Made by a program: the position numbers and the translations under genes. Below are positions 23,594 to 23,700 of a stretch of 23,700 nt of DNA, piece by piece. The notes below the pieces were generated by a model. It was given only the letters and a program-made list of their open reading frames with translations, searched no databases and was not told where the DNA came from. Where the stretch lies: contig JBGSUL010000040.1 in NCBI GenBank assembly GCA_041736155.1, positions 1 through 23,700 of the forward strand, given 5' to 3'. Origin of the DNA: JANPLN01 sp041736155. GTDB lineage: Bacteria > Bdellovibrionota > Bdellovibrionia > Bdellovibrionales > JAGQZY01. Position 1 is the first letter of the stretch, and every line of letters starts with the position of its first letter.

Positions 23594-23700
23594 TTAGAGT
23601 TGGAACGATGGCCGACTGACGTTTAATTCTGTTGCTATCTTATTTTCAAATTCCTCTGGTGGCAAGTAGCCAATGGCCGGTGTAGCCGCTTCTTGTTATA
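23594..23700 (-). pseudogene. 3' end of IS3-family transposase (OrfB), frameshifted, cut by window edge
   Basis: On the minus strand the sequence from the window edge reads YNKKRLHRPL, the end of the DDE integrase domain (consensus Y-N-x-x-R-x-H-x-x-L-G-Y). It then continues one frame away as GYLPPEEFENKIATELN to TAA at 23594–23596. One extra G where the sequence has GG (TTGGCTAC versus an expected TTGGGCTAC) restores a single frame. The upstream part of the gene lies beyond the window, so I cannot tell whether the rest is intact. No terminal inverted repeat could be identified with confidence. Confidence 0.6.

Noticed and set aside
23575..23600. GGTTCGACTCCC-like string on the minus strand, resembling a tRNA T-arm.
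   Set aside because: The flanking 5-nt arms do not pair, no CCA or acceptor stem fits at the right distance, and the upstream side is transposase coding sequence.

Overview
The window reads as chromosomal DNA of a Gram-negative bacterium with mid-range GC. The likeliest source is a Bdellovibrio-like (Bdellovibrionota) or deltaproteobacterial-type organism. This is inferred from the order prs–rplY(ctc)–pth–ychF, the many short orphan secreted proteins and lipoproteins, an outer-membrane barrel, and frequent TTG/GTG starts. No 16S rRNA or other decisive marker is present, so the assignment is tentative.

Layout. 0.2–1.2 kb (-): a secreted agmatine-deiminase-like pentein whose usual catalytic His appears replaced by Asp. 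1.4–2.1 kb (+): a coiled-coil lipoprotein. 2.3–5.0 kb (+): a large TPR-containing lytic transglycosylase followed by an 86-aa orphan. 5.0–10.6 kb (-): an AI-2E-family membrane protein, an ABC ATPase and a 1199-aa ABC permease fused to an M1 metallopeptidase. 10.7–13.1 kb: small secreted orphans, including a lipoprotein gene split by a +1 frameshift in an A7 run. 13.4–16.9 kb (-): prs, rplY, pth and ychF, a translation and nucleotide-precursor block. 17.1–18.5 kb: a lipoprotein (-) and a heptad-repeat 'xDARF' coiled-coil protein (+). 18.5–21.5 kb (-): barrel protein, amidase, rph and rdgB, chained by 1–4 nt overlaps. 21.6–22.0 kb (-): ssb. 22.05–23.0 kb: a gene-poor stretch with remnant-like sequence. 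23.0–23.5 kb (+): a secreted orphan. Right edge (-): the 3' end of a frameshifted IS3-type transposase.

Functionally the window mixes envelope work (transglycosylase, amidase, barrel protein, ABC/M1 system, lipoproteins) with housekeeping nucleic-acid and translation functions. I found no CRISPR array, tRNA, rRNA or obvious defence island, and I cannot demonstrate a new multi-gene system. The best leads are the A7 frameshift in the lipoprotein, the pentein with an altered active site, the transporter/peptidase fusion, and the 22.1–22.4 kb remnant zone.
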